NCBI GenBank assembly: GCA_946478635.1
Contig: CAMLCX010000230.1
Span: 1-7,527, forward strand
Origin: an uncultured Pseudomonadota bacterium
GTDB taxonomy: Bacteria; Desulfobacterota_B; Binatia; UBA9968
Direction: 5' to 3'
DNA length: 7,527 nt
The notes below the pieces were generated by a model, which was not told the DNA's origin, ran no database searches, and saw only the letters and a list, made by a program, of their open reading frames with translations. The translations under genes were made by a program, and so were the position numbers. Below, piece after piece: positions 6,062-7,527 of the stretch. The stretch's first letter is position 1. Each line of letters starts with the position of its first letter.

Positions 6062-7389
6062 TACGCTCCCGCCGGCTCGGCGCCCACCGGCGGCGGCGCT
6101 GCTTCCTTCGGTTTCATTTTGATTTGCAAAGCCAGTCCGGCTGCCATCATGGCGATCACGCCGCCGGAGAGAAAAGCGAACTGATAATCGCCCATCCACG
6201 TGCGAATCGCGCCGGCGGCCGAAGCCATGATCGCGGCGCCGATCTGGTGCGACATAAAAATCCAGCCATAAACCTTGCCGACGTTTTGTCTGCCGAAGGT
6301 GTCGGCGGTGATCGCCATCGACGGCGGCACGGTGGCAAACCAATCGAGACCATAGATAATCGCAAAAAACACCAGCCCGGTGAAATCGTGGACAAAGGGC
6401 AAAATCAAAAGGGACACGCCCCGCAACGCGTAAACCAGCGCGAGCCATCGCTGCGGTTGCACTTTGTCGATCATCCAGCCGGAAAAAATCGTCCCCACTA
6501 TGTTAAGACCGCCCATGATACCGAGCAGGGAGGCGGCCGCGATTTGCGGAATGCCGATTTCGATCTCGTGCGGAATAAGGTGCGTGCCGATCAAGCCGTT
6601 GGCCGTCCCGCCGCAGACAAAAAAACTTCCGGCAAGCAGCCAAAAGGTTGGATGGCTCACCACTTCTTTGGCCGTGATCGTGGCATTCTTCGCCGACATG
6701 CCGCGCAATGACGTGGTTCCCGCGCTGCTTGCTGCGCCCGGCTGGTCGGCTCCGTAGGGCTGCAAACCCACTTCCGCGGGATCGTCGCGCATGAATAGGA
6801 AAATCAACGGCAGCAGGATCATCGCGACGATGATCAATGTCATTGATCCCAAGCGCCACCCGGCGTAGGTAATCATCACCATGAAGAGCGGCAGAAAAAT
6901 AATCTGTCCGGTCGAACTCGCGCTGCCGAGAATTCCAAGCGCAAGGCCGCGTCGGGCAATGAACCAGCGATTGCCGATCGTCGCGGTCAAAACAGAACCG
7001 ACCCCGCCGGCACCGAGCCCGACGATAATTCCCCAGACCAGAAAGAACTGCCAGAAATGAGTCATCGCCATGGTGCCGCTCACACCGGTAATCAATAAAA
7101 GAAGGCTTCCCATCATCACCTTGCGCGGGCCGAAGCGATCGATCAGATAGCCGCTGAGCGGCGCCGCGACGCCAAAAAGCAAAAGATTCATGCTGACGGC
7201 AGAAGCGATCAGCGTCCGGCTCCAGCCGAATTCAGCTTCCAGCGGATGGATCAGCACCGACGGGGAAGAACGCACGCCGGCGCTCGTCAGCGTGGTCAGA
7301 AAACAAAGGCCTAAAACCAGCCAACCGTAATAGAACGGCAATGAGAGGGGTGGATGTTTTGTGCTATTCGTCGTGCTGCGGTTTTCCAT
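6061..7389 (-). CDS. MFS transporter, monocarboxylate/oxalate-formate antiporter-like
   Basis: A 442-aa inner-membrane carrier with twelve predicted transmembrane helices in two six-helix halves, joined by a cytoplasmic loop at about 201-245. The first half has SAGVRSSPSVLIHPLEAEFGWSR before TM2 and motif A (GYLIDRFGPRK, 80-90) between TM2 and TM3. The second half has the related GWMIDKVQPQR (304-314). The FGWSR...DRFGPR pattern is typical of the MCT/OFA-like branch of the superfamily, whose known members carry monocarboxylates or exchange oxalate and formate; the substrate here is not determined by sequence. The C-terminal tail is short and Ala/Pro-rich (KPKEAAPPPVGAEPAGA). The start at 7389 follows AAAGAGAT, a weak Shine-Dalgarno very close to the ATG, and leaves a 20-residue polar N-terminus before TM1, which fits the family. 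It stands alone on this strand; a palindrome lies 20-34 bp upstream of its start. Confidence 0.92.
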   Translation of the reverse strand: MENRSTTNSTKHPPLSLPFYYGWLVLGLCFLTTLTSAGVRSSPSVLIHPLEAEFGWSRTLIASAVSMNLLLFGVAAPLSGYLIDRFGPRKVMMGSLLLLITGVSGTMAMTHFWQFFLVWGIIVGLGAGGVGSVLTATIGNRWFIARRGLALGILGSASSTGQIIFLPLFMVMITYAGWRLGSMTLIIVAMILLPLIFLFMRDDPAEVGLQPYGADQPGAASSAGTTSLRGMSAKNATITAKEVVSHPTFWLLAGSFFVCGGTANGLIGTHLIPHEIEIGIPQIAAASLLGIMGGLNIVGTIFSGWMIDKVQPQRWLALVYALRGVSLLILPFVHDFTGLVFFAIIYGLDWFATVPPSMAITADTFGRQNVGKVYGWIFMSHQIGAAIMASAAGAIRTWMGDYQFAFLSGGVIAMMAAGLALQIKMKPKEAAPPPVGAEPAGA

Positions 7390-7408
7390 ATCTCTTTATC
7401 AATAATCT

Positions 7409-7423
7409 GCTTTGGGCCAAAGC
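7409..7423. promoter_or_regulatory. Perfect palindrome upstream of the MFS gene, candidate operator
   Basis: GCTTTGG (7409-7415) and CCAAAGC (7417-7423) are perfect 7-bp inverted arms around a single G. The site starts 20 bp before the transporter ATG on the minus strand, where a promoter should lie. No good -10/-35 pair could be recognised. A dimeric repressor or activator site is plausible. Confidence 0.4.
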
Positions 7424-7448
7424 ACAAACCATGGCTCCCGGCCATCCT

Positions 7449-7470
7449 CGAAAAAAAGACATTTTTTTCG
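7449..7470. repeat. A/T-tract inverted repeat
   Basis: CGAAAAAAA (7449-7457) and TTTTTTTCG (7462-7470) are perfect 9-bp arms around GACA. As a hairpin it would be weak (mostly A-T) but has a T-tract on both strands, so a bidirectional terminator or a bent-DNA element is possible. The rest of 7424-7527 shows no gene that can be supported; the ATG at 7512 runs off the window after five codons. Confidence 0.35.
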
Positions 7471-7527
7471 CAGAGGCCTAGCGTGACGGAGCCGCAACCG
7501 GATCTCGGAGCATGTCCCGCAAAGACG

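Noticed and set aside
5959..6711. 250-codon plus-strand open frame opposite the MFS gene
   Set aside because: It begins inside the palindromic repeat and runs antisense to the transporter; the product is rich in Arg, His and Gly with no recognisable domain.
7512..7527. ATG with nearby GGAG at the right edge as a new plus-strand gene
   Set aside because: GGAG ends one base before the ATG, which is too close for ribosome binding, and only five codons are visible.

Overview
The window looks like mid-to-high-GC DNA from a Gram-negative bacterium. It has Sec signal peptides, a lipoprotein signal, dense gene packing, and AT-rich palindromic repeats in an intergenic gap. The gene set (a 2-hydroxyacid dehydrogenase, soluble PQQ-type sugar dehydrogenases with Ig-like tails, an MCT/OFA-like MFS carrier) would suit an uncultured soil or sediment lineage such as Desulfobacterota/Binatota-like or Rokubacteria-like bacteria. 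That placement is an impression, because no marker gene is present.

Layout. Positions 1-1038 (+) hold a D-2-hydroxyacid dehydrogenase that runs off the left edge and is nearly complete. It faces a tandem pair of minus-strand paralogues, 2872-1154 and 4492-3002. Both encode exported beta-propeller proteins of the glucose/sorbosone dehydrogenase family (usually annotated as PQQ-dependent sugar dehydrogenase). The 4492-3002 copy has one C-terminal Ig-like domain and the 2872-1154 copy has two. The 140-bp gap 4493-4632 is divergent: the second paralogue leaves to the left, and an alpha/beta hydrolase (4633-5388) followed 9 bp later by a small lipoprotein (5398-5805) leaves to the right. Positions 5806-6060 are non-coding and contain a 163-bp MITE-like imperfect palindrome. 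A minus-strand MFS transporter fills 7389-6061. The last 138 bp (7390-7527) are non-coding with two palindromes. The 115-bp convergent gap 1039-1153 shows no convincing terminator.

How the genes may work together. The exported dehydrogenases could oxidise aldoses or related sugars in the periplasm. The MFS carrier could move small organic acids, and the hydroxyacid dehydrogenase could interconvert 2-oxo and 2-hydroxy acids in the cytoplasm. This link is inference from families only; strand switches show these genes are not one operon. The hydrolase and lipoprotein are the only likely co-transcribed pair.

I see no clear new multi-gene system. The points most worth a second look are: (a) the dehydrogenase has Gln where the family has its catalytic Arg; (b) both sugar-dehydrogenase paralogues keep the catalytic His but appear to lack the PQQ-contacting Lys/Arg set of the classical enzyme; (c) the two paralogues have matching upstream layouts (a perfect TATAAT 26 bp before each start, and a dyad centred about 60 bp before each start) although the sequences differ; (d) a 163-bp palindromic element is flanked by AATC direct repeats just after the lipoprotein stop codon.
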